A DNA stretch of 64,000 bases from the NCBI GenBank assembly GCA_977006965.1, contig OZ345379.1:310001-374000 (forward strand), in the 5' to 3' direction. Below, one piece after another: positions 9,788 through 20,825 of this stretch. Below the pieces are notes generated by a model. That model was not told the DNA's origin and did no database searches. It was given only the letters and a program-made list of their open reading frames with translations. The translations under genes and the position numbers were made by a program. The stretch's first letter is position 1; the number at the start of each line of letters is the position of its first letter. The DNA comes from Phymatolithon calcareum (lineage: Eukaryota; Rhodophyta; Florideophyceae; Hapalidiales).

Positions 9788-11183
9788 GTTTATGTTGATG
9801 CTGCAATGCTTGAGAGTATGACGGGGTGGTTGAGCATTTCTCTGGAATAAAGGATGAGGTTGTTACATTGTGGGGTTTATATACAGACAAGCGGGCCGTC
9901 TTACCTATTGAGCCGAAACGAATATTCTAAGGATGACGTTCAGGACGCTTGTGAACCGAAAGCAACATTAACGGAGCTGAGTTTCCTGGGTACTTCTTGA
10001 ACGAGTATCAGCATGGTGTTATCAAAAATGAATTATTGATCTTCCGGACTTGATCTTAACCCCTGAAGATCAATAATAAAAGAGTTGGATCAATGAGTCC
10101 TATACGGTAGGTGTACATACCACATGTTGGGGGGGTACAGAAAATTTGGATTCTTAGAAGAATCTGCCCACGTCGCAGCATTATTTTCTGCTCTGACGTT
10201 GATGTACGTACTGTGTACACACAGTACTTGTACAGTATGATACATAACTGAGGTTTCACGTATGGCACTGTTCCAATTTCAAAATTGGAACTAGTTCCAA
10301 TAGTGATTCCACTGAGTGATCACTCACAGCTCTTCACAGTTCCACTGAGTGTGATCATGTGAGTGTATGAGTGATTACTTAGTGGAAGGACTTCTTAGAC
10401 TTTTCTTGTCATGGAATTGACTAAACTTTCAGAAAACAAAAGTTTTCCTCTAAAGGTTTCCCAGGAAGATAGTCCTCATCAGCCTCATCCTCACCTTCGA
10501 AATCAAGGACGTTTTAGACCGGCTCTATTCTGCGGTTGTAATCTATTATCAAGAACGTTCCTCCTACAGTAATCTAACGGGACAACTTCTGCGATTTGGC
10601 ATATGTATTTAGATGTCGAGTCGCTATCCTGACAAGAATATTTGTAAGCCGACCTTGCGTTTTGAAGAAGTTGTGCGAAGAAGGAATGCATGCGCTAAAA
10701 CTTGTTGAAGTAAGCTCATGCTGCAACGGCATTCTACTGCTAACTTTCAGTGCTGGTGACCTGCATCTTCTCGTTCTTGCAAAGCAAAACCATGGCAAGA
10801 AAACTCTTTGCTTTTCAGATGCCCTCAATAATGTCAAGAGAAAAATTGTAATGAGAACCTCCCCTGCAATGCATCAACTGGAGAATGTCAACTACTAAAT
10901 GCAATGCTGGGCGCGGTTCCTCTTGATCATCCACAAGTATGGGACGTCTGTACCTACAAAACTTTCAAAAAATGGGACGTGCACACCGGTACCACAATCA
11001 GTTGGAACTTTATGGACGAAGAGCCTTGACGGGCTGAAGTGCATGTCTGGGACTCTACAATGCTTAGATGCAAAAACGCACGCATTGTCAGCTGTTGCCG
11101 AGCCATAACGCGCATGAGAGGCTTCATCCACAGCGGTAAATTATGGCGCCATGATTCCATCGACTGCATCAAGTGTTTCGTAT
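9788..11183. other. intergenic, short palindromes, no gene recognised
   Basis: The region is AT-rich. It contains a 12-bp hairpin at 10033-10076 (TTATTGATCTTC / GAAGATCAATAA), the palindrome TGAGTGATCACTCA at about 10312-10325 with nearby copies of TTCCACTGAGTG, and several TACAGTA motifs. The open frames here (up to 100 codons) lack ATG starts or coding character. Confidence 0.5.
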
Positions 11184-12179
11184 CTACGGGGAAGATTCGT
11201 AAACAATGAATGGGGACGTTTGGACTCGACTCAGGACCTTGGATTGAGCTATTTTTTTCGCTGTCAAGGCCAAGTCAAATACAACGTGAAATGCGCCAAG
11301 ATTTGGGAACTGTGCAAGGAAAGAAATTACAGCCTCTGCGGCACTGACATCCGAAACTACTGCGGATACGCAGTGGTCTTGGATGTGACCGTCATTCCCA
11401 TGAATCGCCACGAGGACCACAATAGGGGAGGCGTTTTTCCGGTGCAATACCCACATACTTCGGTCCGGCGCATGAGGATCCATGAATGCGTCAATAACGT
11501 CCGGTGCGGCTATCGCTGTGTACCACAGTTGTACCATATCGTACCCGCAGGCCTCCAACGCGTGACCCAGGACATCTTGGGCAACTCGTTTATCCGTGAC
11601 CTGGGTCCAACGCATTGTGTTGAGTTGCGGGGGCAGCACGATGCGTAGCTCTTCAAGCATTTTCTGCGCTGTGCAAAATGTCGCGTCCTGGACATCGCGG
11701 AGATGGCGGATGTGATCGTATGAGGGCCAAATGTGAGAGATTCCACGCGGGAGAAATTGAAGCTTGCTGAATATCTGGAGCATAGCTCTGTTGTCTGCGA
11801 TAGTCGTCGTCACTATACGGACGGGATTGGTGGAATTCGCTAGACGATGCGCATGCAGTTGTGCAGCGGCGGTTATGGCAAATCCTAGGCCGCGGCCGCG
11901 TAAGTGCTCTGCAACACGGACGGCTTCCAGCAGAAAAATGGATGTGTCTGGTGCTCGAGAGGACAAACGTAAGAGATTGACAAAGGCTACGACGGCGTTC
12001 GAAGCGGGATCGGCGAGGACTAGTGGGAAATCGCGTTTTGACGCGGCAAGGTCGGGAATAATCTCCGGAATCCTGTCCGTTCCACCGTAGACATTCTTGC
12101 AAATGCTACGTACCTGGGCACGGTCGATGGCATCGTCATAAGGGCGGAACTTTGGCGTACGATCGGTGGTCTTCTTCAT
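11184..12179 (-). CDS. GNAT-family N-acetyltransferase, NAT16-like
   Basis: The protein has 331 residues from a clear ATG. The N-terminal GNAT domain includes the opening pattern DRAQVRSICKNVYGGTDRIP, seen in vertebrate NAT16-type enzymes. The acetyl-CoA pyrophosphate loop is RGRGLG (Arg94-Gly99), following strand LLEAVRVAEHL. The C-terminal half is less conserved and could be a second degenerate GNAT fold, as in NAT16. Known NAT16 relatives acetylate free histidine; whether this one does cannot be told from sequence. It is read away from the C2H2 gene. Confidence 0.8.
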   Translation of the reverse strand: MKKTTDRTPKFRPYDDAIDRAQVRSICKNVYGGTDRIPEIIPDLAASKRDFPLVLADPASNAVVAFVNLLRLSSRAPDTSIFLLEAVRVAEHLRGRGLGFAITAAAQLHAHRLANSTNPVRIVTTTIADNRAMLQIFSKLQFLPRGISHIWPSYDHIRHLRDVQDATFCTAQKMLEELRIVLPPQLNTMRWTQVTDKRVAQDVLGHALEACGYDMVQLWYTAIAAPDVIDAFMDPHAPDRSMWVLHRKNASPIVVLVAIHGNDGHIQDHCVSAVVSDVSAAEAVISFLAQFPNLGAFHVVFDLALTAKKIAQSKVLSRVQTSPFIVYESSP

Positions 12180-13349
12180 TGCCGATGAGGGCTGCGTGAG
12201 ATTGTGTTGGCGACTTTGATTGGTGCTGTGATTTTGAAGTGAGGGAGATCAACTTTTTCTACCTTCTTTTCTACGCAGCTCTAACGGCCTGAGGACCAGT
12301 GCCATGCATGGATCGGGGCGAATGTTGGTCCTCAAAAAAGACGGAAAAGAGGAAATCTGGTGATTGATTTGCTGGAGCTGTTTCTTTCGCACAGTGTATG
12401 CATGATACTCGGGCGGTGATGTACAGCATGTGTGCAGGCGTGGCATCGAGCCATTTGTCCCACTGGTGATCTTTGGAATGTGGGGTCGTATGACATTTCC
12501 ACGGTCTTCCTCTTCTCTTCCCATTGCCGTGAGGATATCCACCGCCGGTGGTGGGTCGTCAAGAAGGCAAGATGGAGTATGCACGGCTGGGCAAATACCC
12601 CGCATGCTGGAGTTTTACAGAAGATTTGGCTGCGTCCCACAATGCTCACCAATGCCTCGGTCATGTCGGGCGCTGTCTCTGTCTTCAATGCATGGAATTC
12701 GTACAAGCTGGAAGAACAGTCACACACTTAGATGAGTCTGAGCCGCGGTTCACCTGATGTGAACGTTTCAAATTTGCAGAAAATCCTGAAATGTGTACTT
12801 GTACGTTTTTGCTGAAACTCGCCACCCGACCGATATCGCCCGGACACGGTTGTTTTCCCGTTTTTTTCAACAATTGCAAATCCGGGCGTACAGGACCCAC
12901 AGATCGCCCTGATCGGATCAAGATTTGGGCCATCTGTGGTCGAAATAATTTCAATGAAATAGAGGTGGCGCACGTATGAATATCGCCTCAAGCGCCGGGC
13001 GTCAAAATTCCTCCGCGACAGTACTGACTCGCGGCTGGTGGCGTGCTGGCGCTCACACAATCCATGATGCGCGGACAATTGCAGGTGGCACGCCGTCTGC
13101 GCCCGCCTGTGCTGTGTCACTGCTCCCATAAAAACATTTTCAAGTCTCCACCCGCGCGCCCTGTCACACTACACCAATAACCCCCACTCCGCTTCCGCAT
13201 AAGCCCACCTAAAAAGCTTCCAGTGCACAACATCGGTCCGCGTATCCCTGTGGAATTTCCTACGCTGGCACAGGTCCAGCTGCTGTCACTCTGGCATCTC
13301 GCGGGTTTTTTGGACACCCATCAAGCCTTTCCTGTGTTGTCTCCTCTCT
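12180..13349. other. intergenic between divergent acetyltransferase and zinc-finger genes
   Basis: The 1.2 kb contain open frames of up to about 131 codons on both strands without recognisable domains. The DNA just upstream of 13350 is C-rich (ACACCAATAACCCCCACTCC), as might be expected of a promoter. Nothing else is supported. Confidence 0.5.
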
Positions 13350-13400
13350 ATGCAAACGCATCGCTGGACGTCTGGGTCGTACTCGCTCAGCGCACTACAA

Positions 13401-14132
13401 ATGTCGTCGACGTCCCCGCTGTTCGGGAATCATGAGGCCCAGCATCAAGACTATTCTTCAAACCTCGCCGACTCTGCTCACTCCGTGTTTTCCAACACCT
13501 CCAACAATTCCTTCAACCTGAAGCCGCTTCCGCACATCGTACGCCCGCGTCGCTTCACTCTTCCCCCTCCCGTACAGTTGAAATCCCCCATATCGGCCAA
13601 GATGCAGCGCGCCCATTTTTGGACTACTGTTCTCAACGTCACTGATCCTCGGGAACTTTCTCCTGGTTCCAGTGTGTCGACAGACCGCGGCAGTCATCAC
13701 CAGTCTCCGGTACCTGAGATGAAGATTCCTCGCGGAATAGGGATGACCGGATTGCCAATTGATGCTCTTAACCAGCTTGCCGCCGCCGACCTTCGTCGCG
13801 GTCGTCGCTATCGCTCTCCGCGCAAGGGCGCCCGTCCTGGTCCATTCCGCTGTGAAACGTGCTGGTCCTCGTTTGGACAGCGTGGCGACCTCATGCGCCA
13901 CATTCGTGTGACTCATCTGGGTGAACGCAACTACCATTGCACTATATGCTCCACGTCCTTTGGTCGACGGAGCATTCTCAACAAGCATCTCAAGCGCCAT
14001 GAACGTGATGCCGCAGCTGCAGCTCAACGCACTTCTACTTCCAGCCACGCGCCGCGCTCTGGTCGCACGACGAAAAAGCCTACTGCGTCTGCCGGGGTTC
14101 TGCTAGACATCATGCGGGACCATCATCGTTAA
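13401..14132 (+). CDS. two-finger C2H2 zinc-finger protein, putative transcription factor
   Basis: The protein has 243 residues from the ATG at 13401; an in-frame ATG at 13350 would add 17. About 150 residues of Ser/Pro-rich sequence precede two adjacent C2H2 fingers. Finger 1 runs from FRCETC to HIRVTH and finger 2 from YHCTIC to HLKRH, joined by the linker LGERN (similar to TGEKP). A basic tail (RSGRTTKK) follows. Tandem C2H2 fingers with this linker bind DNA, so a nuclear regulatory role is likely. Targets are unknown. Confidence 0.85.
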   Translation: MSSTSPLFGNHEAQHQDYSSNLADSAHSVFSNTSNNSFNLKPLPHIVRPRRFTLPPPVQLKSPISAKMQRAHFWTTVLNVTDPRELSPGSSVSTDRGSHHQSPVPEMKIPRGIGMTGLPIDALNQLAAADLRRGRRYRSPRKGARPGPFRCETCWSSFGQRGDLMRHIRVTHLGERNYHCTICSTSFGRRSILNKHLKRHERDAAAAAQRTSTSSHAPRSGRTTKKPTASAGVLLDIMRDHHR

Positions 14133-14579
14133 ACTGCAGCCGTATCATACTAGCGCCGTGGTTATGTTTTTGGAACATTCGAGGCCGCGGCGCCTGCTTG
14201 TCCCACTAATTTTTCCCTAAATCAACTTGCGACTAATTATTTTGAGATGAAAACATATTTCTAAAATGAGTAAAAAATATGAAATCGATTTCCTTATATC
14301 CTTACAGCATCATTTGCATTCATAATATGATTTACGGGAACATAACAATCGAATCAGATTCGACTGTTGAAATTTGATTATCATACTGATCGACTTCGTT
14401 CGTTGATGTAGGGCCAGAATCAATGAGGCGCCCACAGTGCATGAAAGGCACTACCGGCTGCAGCCACGGCTGTGATCCGCACGTGTATAAGTACGTGTTC
14501 ACTCGGCGAGGAGTAGATCAGCGATTTTCCATCAGCTGTATTTTCCCCCTTCGTGCGCATTGCTACCGCGCACATACCA
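14133..14579. other. AT-rich intergenic region upstream of the insulysin gene
   Basis: The stretch 14200-14410 is very AT-rich. No RNA or protein gene was seen. An ATG-initiated frame from 14423 overlaps the insulysin start in another frame and looks like chance. Confidence 0.5.
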
Positions 14580-17500
14580 ATGACAATAAGCTGTGGCCGC
14601 AACTGCTCCAGTTTCACCGCGGAGAACGGCCGCGCCCCGTGCGATGGGGGGGACGTCGTGGTCGAGGTCAGTCCGTTGGAGACGCGCAAGTTTCGCGCGA
14701 TCACACTTCCCAACAAGATGAAAGTTCTTCTAGTTTCCGATTCTTCATCGGACAAGGCAGCTGCCGCACTCAATGTTGGTGTCGGTCATTTTAGCGATCC
14801 CTGGGAGCTCCCCGGGCTTGCTCATTTTTGTGAGCATATGCTTTTTTTAGGCACGGCAAAGTATCCTGACGAGGACTCGTACCGAGCATTCCTAGCTGAA
14901 AATTCGGGCTACAGTAATGCATACACATCATTGGAAGACACCAATTACCATTTCCAACTACTCGTCCCGTCGAACGATCTTGAATCTGATGATGAAAACC
15001 ACATCCCGCGTTTCAAGGAAGCACTGGATCGCTTCTCGCAGTTCTTCATCGAGCCCTTATTCACCGAGTCTGCGACGGAGCGTGAACTGAATGCGGTTGA
15101 TTCGGAGCATCAGAAGAACTTGCAGCGCGATGCAAATCGTATCTTCCAGCTAAACAAATCGTGTTGCAATCCGCAGCACCCAAATGCCAAGTTTTCGACT
15201 GGATCTAAGGCTACTCTCGGTACGGATGCTGCTGCCGCAGGGTTGGACACACGTAAGGCTTTACTATCTTTTCACAAGCAGTACTACTCTGCAAATTTAA
15301 TGGGCTTATGCATAATGGGTCCTTATTCCCTCGATGTTTTGGAAGATTGGGTGCTCGAACTTTTTTCCGCGATTCCCAACCACGATGCACCGCACCCCTC
15401 CACTGAATACAAGGACATAGATCTGCTGCTTCCTGAACAGACCTGTCACATAACTTATGTCGATCCTATCAAGGACATTCGAAGACTGGAGATTTCCTGG
15501 GTGACACCAGGTTCAGAGATAGCCTACATGAGCAAGCCGTCGCATTACATTTCCCATATTCTTGGCCATGAAGGGAAGGGTAGCCTGCTCAGTCTTCTCA
15601 AGCTCAGAGGGTGGGCCGATGGCCTTGCGTCTGGCGCAGGCAAGGATATTACTCCGGTCACGTTCTTCAGCATCAGTATCGACTTGACAATGGAAGGTAC
15701 GAAACATGTTGACGAGGTCATAGAGCTCCTGTTTGGATTCCTGTCGTTAGTTCGGGAATGTGGGGTACAAAAGTGGATTTTTGATGAGAACGCGTCATTG
15801 TGCGAGTTGAATTTCCGTTTCCAGGAGCGCTGTGAACCGTACAGTTTTGTACAAAACATGACTTCGATGATGCACAAATACCCACCTGCTCATTACATGT
15901 CTGGACCGTGCCTGATTCGCGAATATGACCCGAAAGGCATTCATGAAATCTTGGACATTATGACCCCGAACAAGTGCAATGTTACGCTTATTGGCAAGTT
16001 TGTCAAGAACAAAGCCACACTTGAAGAGCGATGGTACAAGACACCGTACGGAAGGGAGCGTATTGCGGAGGAAAAGCTCCAAAGATGGTCCAGGGCCAAG
16101 CCAGACGATGGTGTCGGTATCCCGCCAAAGAATATGTTCGTGCCGACGAACTTCACCATGCTTGCTGAGCCTCTGCCAAGCAGTGAGAAAGATATGGAAG
16201 GTCCGAAGGTGATCGAGGAAAATGAGTTTTTCGAACTCCATTATAAATTGGATCGCACTTTTAACCGGCCAAAGGCTGCGATTCACATGGAGCTGCACTC
16301 AAATGTGGCGTACCTGAACCCGCGAAATGCACTTCTGACCAAGGCTTTCACGTGGTTATTGACGGATGCGCTGAATGAATTTTCCTACGACGCCGATATT
16401 GCAGGTCTCCACTACAACCTGGTGGATTCGTTCCCGGGCCTGCGTCTGATTGTACTGGGCTACAATCACAAGTTGGATATCCTTCTCAACACAATTCTGG
16501 ACAAAATGGCGAATTTCAAAGCGGATCCGGAGCGCTTTGACATGGTTTTGGATCAGTTGCGACGAAAGTATCTCAATTTTGACAAGGAACAGCCCCATTC
16601 TCACGCGCAGTACTCGATGTCGTATGTCCTTGAACATCCGCGATGGCACGTCCACCAATATCTCGACGTGCTAAACTCGGGTGAAATCACTGTTGCCGCT
16701 GTTGACGAGTTTGTGCAGCAACTTTTCTCACGATTGTACGTCGTCGGCATGATCGTTGGGAATGTGGACGCAGAGTGGAGTAAAAATGCGATGCTTGGGA
16801 TGCAGAAGAAGTTTGGGTATACACGTCTGTCATTGTCGGAACGGAATGCTCGACGCATCGTAAAGTTGCCGACGGAGTACGAGACCGTGATTCGGCACAC
16901 GCATCCAAATCCGAATGACAATAACTCTGCCGTTCAGGTGCTGTTCCAGTTCGGTCCTATTGGTGACCTCTTTCAGGATGTCACCTTGGAATTGCTTGCG
17001 GAAATCCTTAACAAGCCAGCATTCCATGAGCTTCGCACCGTGCAGCAATTAGGTTATATGGTGTTTGAAGGAATGACGCGGTACGAGGGCATTCGCGCAC
17101 TGTACTTCGTCGTGCAGTCTCCCATTGCCGGACCGGACGAACTGGTGGTGCGTATCAAGCAGTTCCTCGTAGATGTGCGGAAGGATACACTGGAGACCAT
17201 GAGTGAGGATGAATTTGGCGCTTATGTGTCGTCATTGTGCGCGCTCAAGACGGAACGTGAGAAGAACTTGTTCCGACAGACTGGCCGTTTCTGGAGTGAG
17301 ATTCTCCTGCGAAGTTACATCTACGATCGCGAGGAACAGGAAGCAAGGGTATTGCAAACCGTGACTAAGAAGGATATGCTCGCAATGTTTGACAAGTACG
17401 TTGCGGAAGAGGGTACAGAGCATCGGTGTTTCATCTCAATGGTGCACGGAAACTTGCACACGAGACCGGAGCGGGGCGCCACACCACAGCTTGAAGGGAC

Positions 17501-17612
17501 GCGCAGACCTGTGATTGAGATTGAGGATCCCATCGCGTTCCGTCACTGGTGCCCCACCTTTCCGGTTACAGGTGCCTCTTTAGCGGATGTCGTTAAGGTG
17601 CCCAAGTTTTAA
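14580..17612 (+). CDS. insulysin-type zinc metalloendopeptidase (M16A, insulin-degrading enzyme family)
   Basis: The protein has 1010 residues from the ATG at 14580, close to the 1019 of human IDE. The open frame starts nine codons earlier at a GTG. The inverted zinc site is His82-Phe-Cys-Glu85-His86 within HFCEHMLFLG. The third ligand lies in the conserved NAVDSEHQKN. The cysteine inside HxxEH matches animal IDE. Four M16 lobes are present, with the C-terminal half containing FHELRTVQQLGYMVFEG, the family's R/Y substrate-binding region. There is no peroxisomal SKL at the C-terminus (it ends KVPKF) and no clear targeting leader, so a cytosolic location is inferred. The substrates are short amyloidogenic or signalling peptides in known members. 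Confidence 0.96.
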   Translation: MTISCGRNCSSFTAENGRAPCDGGDVVVEVSPLETRKFRAITLPNKMKVLLVSDSSSDKAAAALNVGVGHFSDPWELPGLAHFCEHMLFLGTAKYPDEDSYRAFLAENSGYSNAYTSLEDTNYHFQLLVPSNDLESDDENHIPRFKEALDRFSQFFIEPLFTESATERELNAVDSEHQKNLQRDANRIFQLNKSCCNPQHPNAKFSTGSKATLGTDAAAAGLDTRKALLSFHKQYYSANLMGLCIMGPYSLDVLEDWVLELFSAIPNHDAPHPSTEYKDIDLLLPEQTCHITYVDPIKDIRRLEISWVTPGSEIAYMSKPSHYISHILGHEGKGSLLSLLKLRGWADGLASGAGKDITPVTFFSISIDLTMEGTKHVDEVIELLFGFLSLVRECGVQKWIFDENASLCELNFRFQERCEPYSFVQNMTSMMHKYPPAHYMSGPCLIREYDPKGIHEILDIMTPNKCNVTLIGKFVKNKATLEERWYKTPYGRERIAEEKLQRWSRAKPDDGVGIPPKNMFVPTNFTMLAEPLPSSEKDMEGPKVIEENEFFELHYKLDRTFNRPKAAIHMELHSNVAYLNPRNALLTKAFTWLLTDALNEFSYDADIAGLHYNLVDSFPGLRLIVLGYNHKLDILLNTILDKMANFKADPERFDMVLDQLRRKYLNFDKEQPHSHAQYSMSYVLEHPRWHVHQYLDVLNSGEITVAAVDEFVQQLFSRLYVVGMIVGNVDAEWSKNAMLGMQKKFGYTRLSLSERNARRIVKLPTEYETVIRHTHPNPNDNNSAVQVLFQFGPIGDLFQDVTLELLAEILNKPAFHELRTVQQLGYMVFEGMTRYEGIRALYFVVQSPIAGPDELVVRIKQFLVDVRKDTLETMSEDEFGAYVSSLCALKTEREKNLFRQTGRFWSEILLRSYIYDREEQEARVLQTVTKKDMLAMFDKYVAEEGTEHRCFISMVHGNLHTRPERGATPQLEGTRRPVIEIEDPIAFRHWCPTFPVTGASLADVVKVPKF

Positions 17613-17633
17613 CTTTAGCAGTTGCCGCGTAGT

Positions 17634-17755
17634 GTGCCCTGGTTTTATGATGTGTGCCCGGATTGAATTTGGAATACGAAGTGCCCTGATCGTTGCCGTG
17701 CCCTGATGATAAAATACGTGCCCTGGTTGAAGTTGAAACATCGAGTGCCCAGGTC
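17634..17755. repeat. irregular GTGCCC(T)GG repeat cluster
   Basis: GTGCCCTGGTT, GTGCCCGG, GTGCCCTGATC, GTGCCCTGATG, GTGCCCTGGTT and GTGCCCAGG follow one another at irregular spacing of about 20-40 bp just past the insulysin stop codon. Confidence 0.5.
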
Positions 17756-17792
17756 GCTACTCCCTTCAGGGGACCAGACGAAAACCGTACTC

Positions 17793-17832
17793 AGGTTGAT
17801 GCTCAGAAACTGAAGTTTCTGAGCATCAACCT
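17793..17832. repeat. perfect 19-bp hairpin
   Basis: Arms 17793-17811 and 17814-17832 are exact reverse complements separated by GA. It lies 180 bp past the insulysin gene. Too tight a loop for a typical miRNA; it could be a foldback or RNA-processing element. Confidence 0.75.
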
Positions 17833-20516
17833 ACATGTACTAACGCTGTCTGGGAACGAAGATAATTGTAGGTGTAAAGCATACGGAATGTGAATAGAGG
17901 AAAATTTCTGTGGAACTTCGTAATCATGTTACCCGCACTCGTGGTGGTCACTGAATTACGACCGTGCGTGGTTGCAGCTATGATGAGAGAGAAGGTGTAA
18001 TGTTAGGCAGTATGAAATTATAGGGGTCCAAGAATATCTGAAGTAGAAGGTACTGTATTGATCTGGCACAGCTGTACGCTGAAGTCATCTAGGTTTTGTC
18101 ACTCTTCTATATATGTAGACGGGTGAGTGACAAGAGGCCATGAGACGAGATTTTCTGCTTTTGAGGTCGACAAAAGTGTAACCTTTCTGTGCAACATGAG
18201 TTAACGGAGCCAAGTTGAAAATTGTATGTCTATTTACAGTTGTTAGCGATGTTACTGTTGCATGAACTGATCTATCATGCCACATATAAGTATCTTCGAA
18301 ACTTTCATGACTTCGATGTCAAATAATTAACATCAAAAAGTACAGTATTGCCCCGCGAGCGTTGCAAATTGGCAGCATGACTGCCTAACGTTGGATTTAA
18401 AAAAATACTGCGCATGGAAGTCGTGCTCGTGGAACAAGTTATGTTGTTCATATAGAAGTTCGCTCAATGACTGCCATTACGTGTCGGTCGTCCGTTACAC
18501 TTATTCCTGAGTAAGCACAGAGCATATCGTCGTAAACTGACGCTCGACACATTCTCAGCCATTCCTTTTTGAGGTCCGTTCTCGACATTTTCGACTGCCT
18601 CCATCCGTTTAGGGTCTTGCAATTGTGCTTTGAAATACTGCGGAGCAACAGAATTCTAGGAATACTTATGCTTGGATAATGCATATTGCAAGCTGTTTTC
18701 ACAATCCCATATGAAAGTTGTCATGCGCTTACACGTTCGCAGCAATAGAGCAACAGCGCTGCAAAAGTGGTTATGTCGTGCGGAGATTAGACATGATTAC
18801 CACATTCTATGAACACCAGGCTGGCGGGCTTTTCAGGATTGATTTGCAAACCAGGAATAGATGTGCGATCGACAAAGGAATAGTATTGCCATCGTTGACT
18901 TTGAAGTGTGTACTGCGGCGTTGTGGAGAAGCGTCTTGGTCCTTTGACTGATAATGTACAGTTCAGATTTTCCTGTCCTGTAATGCACGCACCCGCACGC
19001 GGCACAGGATCCCTTCGGTTGCTGCGAAGCGATCCATCCCGAAAGGGGCGTGCAGGAGGCAGAGAAGGCACTCGGGAAGCAATAAGTTTCTCCATCAAAA
19101 CTCCACGTTGTGACATGGAAGTGCGGCGCACTATTCAATTCTCCTACATGGCTATGAGTCATGGAAGCTGACAGAACCAGTGCGGAAGAAAGTCAAGTTA
19201 ACAGGTGTTAGGATGCTATCGAGAATAACGGAGAGACCAATAGCCGTTGAAGCCATGACCGACCATCGAATCAATCTTTCGTGACGTACCTAGACGAGAC
19301 GTGAAAGCCGCAGTCAAACTCGCCAACGATAGGATTGAACGGAAGAAATTTTGGCCCTTGAATCACTGCTAGCCCCATTGGGGGAAAAGGCAAAATGAAT
19401 GAAAATGAAAGACAGTTCAATGAGCAAATTCGAGCCTCTGAAATTGATCATCTGTAAACAGAAAGATGTACAGTTTTCTGTCCAGAGATGGGCCGTGAAT
19501 CACGCACATATCTTTCACAATCGCATACACGTCTACAGACCGTGCTTTTGTTTAGAATACAAAGGTTTGTTGAAGTCAATGCTTCTTACTAGAACGCCTC
19601 TATGCATGATCTACCACAGACAAGAGTGTACGTCCAGTGCGTACCGAAGAGGGGGATTTGCAATCATGGCTGTCTCACCTTCTTATCCGACAAAGTGCAT
19701 TATTGTAGGAATGGGCCATATCTGGCATTGTCGTTCGAATCGCTCATACTCGCTGTAGCGCCAGGCTCACAAGAACGCGACACCATAAGAGCTAGAGAAG
19801 ACCAGTAGAGAAAAAGAGCGAGAAAAACTTGAAATGATGAAAGAAGGAAAGAAGCAAATAAAACCCAAAAAGGGCAAACAGACATAATAAGCGTGTAGTT
19901 GTCCGTGTCTTCCTCCGGCGGCGACCTTGGCTGGGCCGAAAACGGACCTTGAGCACGATTGTCGCCGTACTGGCTTGTACGGTGAAACGGTTGCGATCAA
20001 GAGGGGGTGGACGACTTCAAACTTCGCGTGGTCGAAGGGACTCGCAGACCAACATGAGCGTGCGCGATCCAAGCAATCAAGCCGAAATGCGAAGAACTCC
20101 CACCTTCCTTAACTCAGAGTTAAGTTCTGACTACCTTATAAACGACAACCTAAGCGGAAAAACTAAAGCATTCGCGTGAGATACACTTCCCCATCTAGCC
20201 CCTTCAGATCACACAATGAAGGCACAATAAGGACCGTGATGGAATACGACCCCATGTGCAAGGCCTATCCAGGTGGAACCAAAGAAACTGTTGATCACTT
20301 AACCCTCTCGTACTGCACATCCTTTTCTGGACAAATCTGTCCTGTTTGGGTCATTCTTATTTTTTGGATACTTCTTGAAGATTTTATTGTTAAAATAATT
20401 CAATGATAGTCCATTTCGGGTCTTAAAATCCACCTTTCGGAGTATTGACCGCTGTTATTGAGCTCCAGCACCATTTTAATCTACGTTCGTCGTATCATTA
20501 GGGCCTTAGGAATGTT

Positions 20517-20825
20517 ATGTGTGCAGTTTTTCAGAGCATGAGTGAGTTTTGTTGGATCTATAATGTAGAGAGTGACGTACACAGGAAGGAAGCAGTTCAG
20601 AAGCTTTACCATCAGAATCACAGAGAGCGCATACATTTTGACATCATAAAGTTCTCAGATTGGACATCCGCTGCAAGGGCACAAAGATGGATAGCTCTGA
20701 AGAGCCCCCGCGCTCCTTCGTTGTGCAGGTATGAGCGGGTCGCATGCCTTGATTGTAGGGCACCTTTATGTTTCGGGGATTTTAGAAGCCGCTATAGCCT
20801 ACATGCCGTGGAGGAAAGGCACTAG
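20517..20825 (+). pseudogene. possible transposase C-terminal remnant (piggyBac-like Cys cluster)
   Basis: The 102-codon frame ends with RYERVACLDCRAPLC followed by a Tyr/His-containing stretch. CxxCxxxLC resembles the cysteine-rich C-terminal domain of piggyBac transposases. The rest of the frame has no catalytic Asp signature, and no upstream domain was found. This is a weak call. Confidence 0.2.

Noticed and set aside
14423-14794. Alternative ATG frame at the start of the insulysin gene
   Set aside because: It is in a different phase from the peptidase and overlaps its conserved N-terminus; no features.
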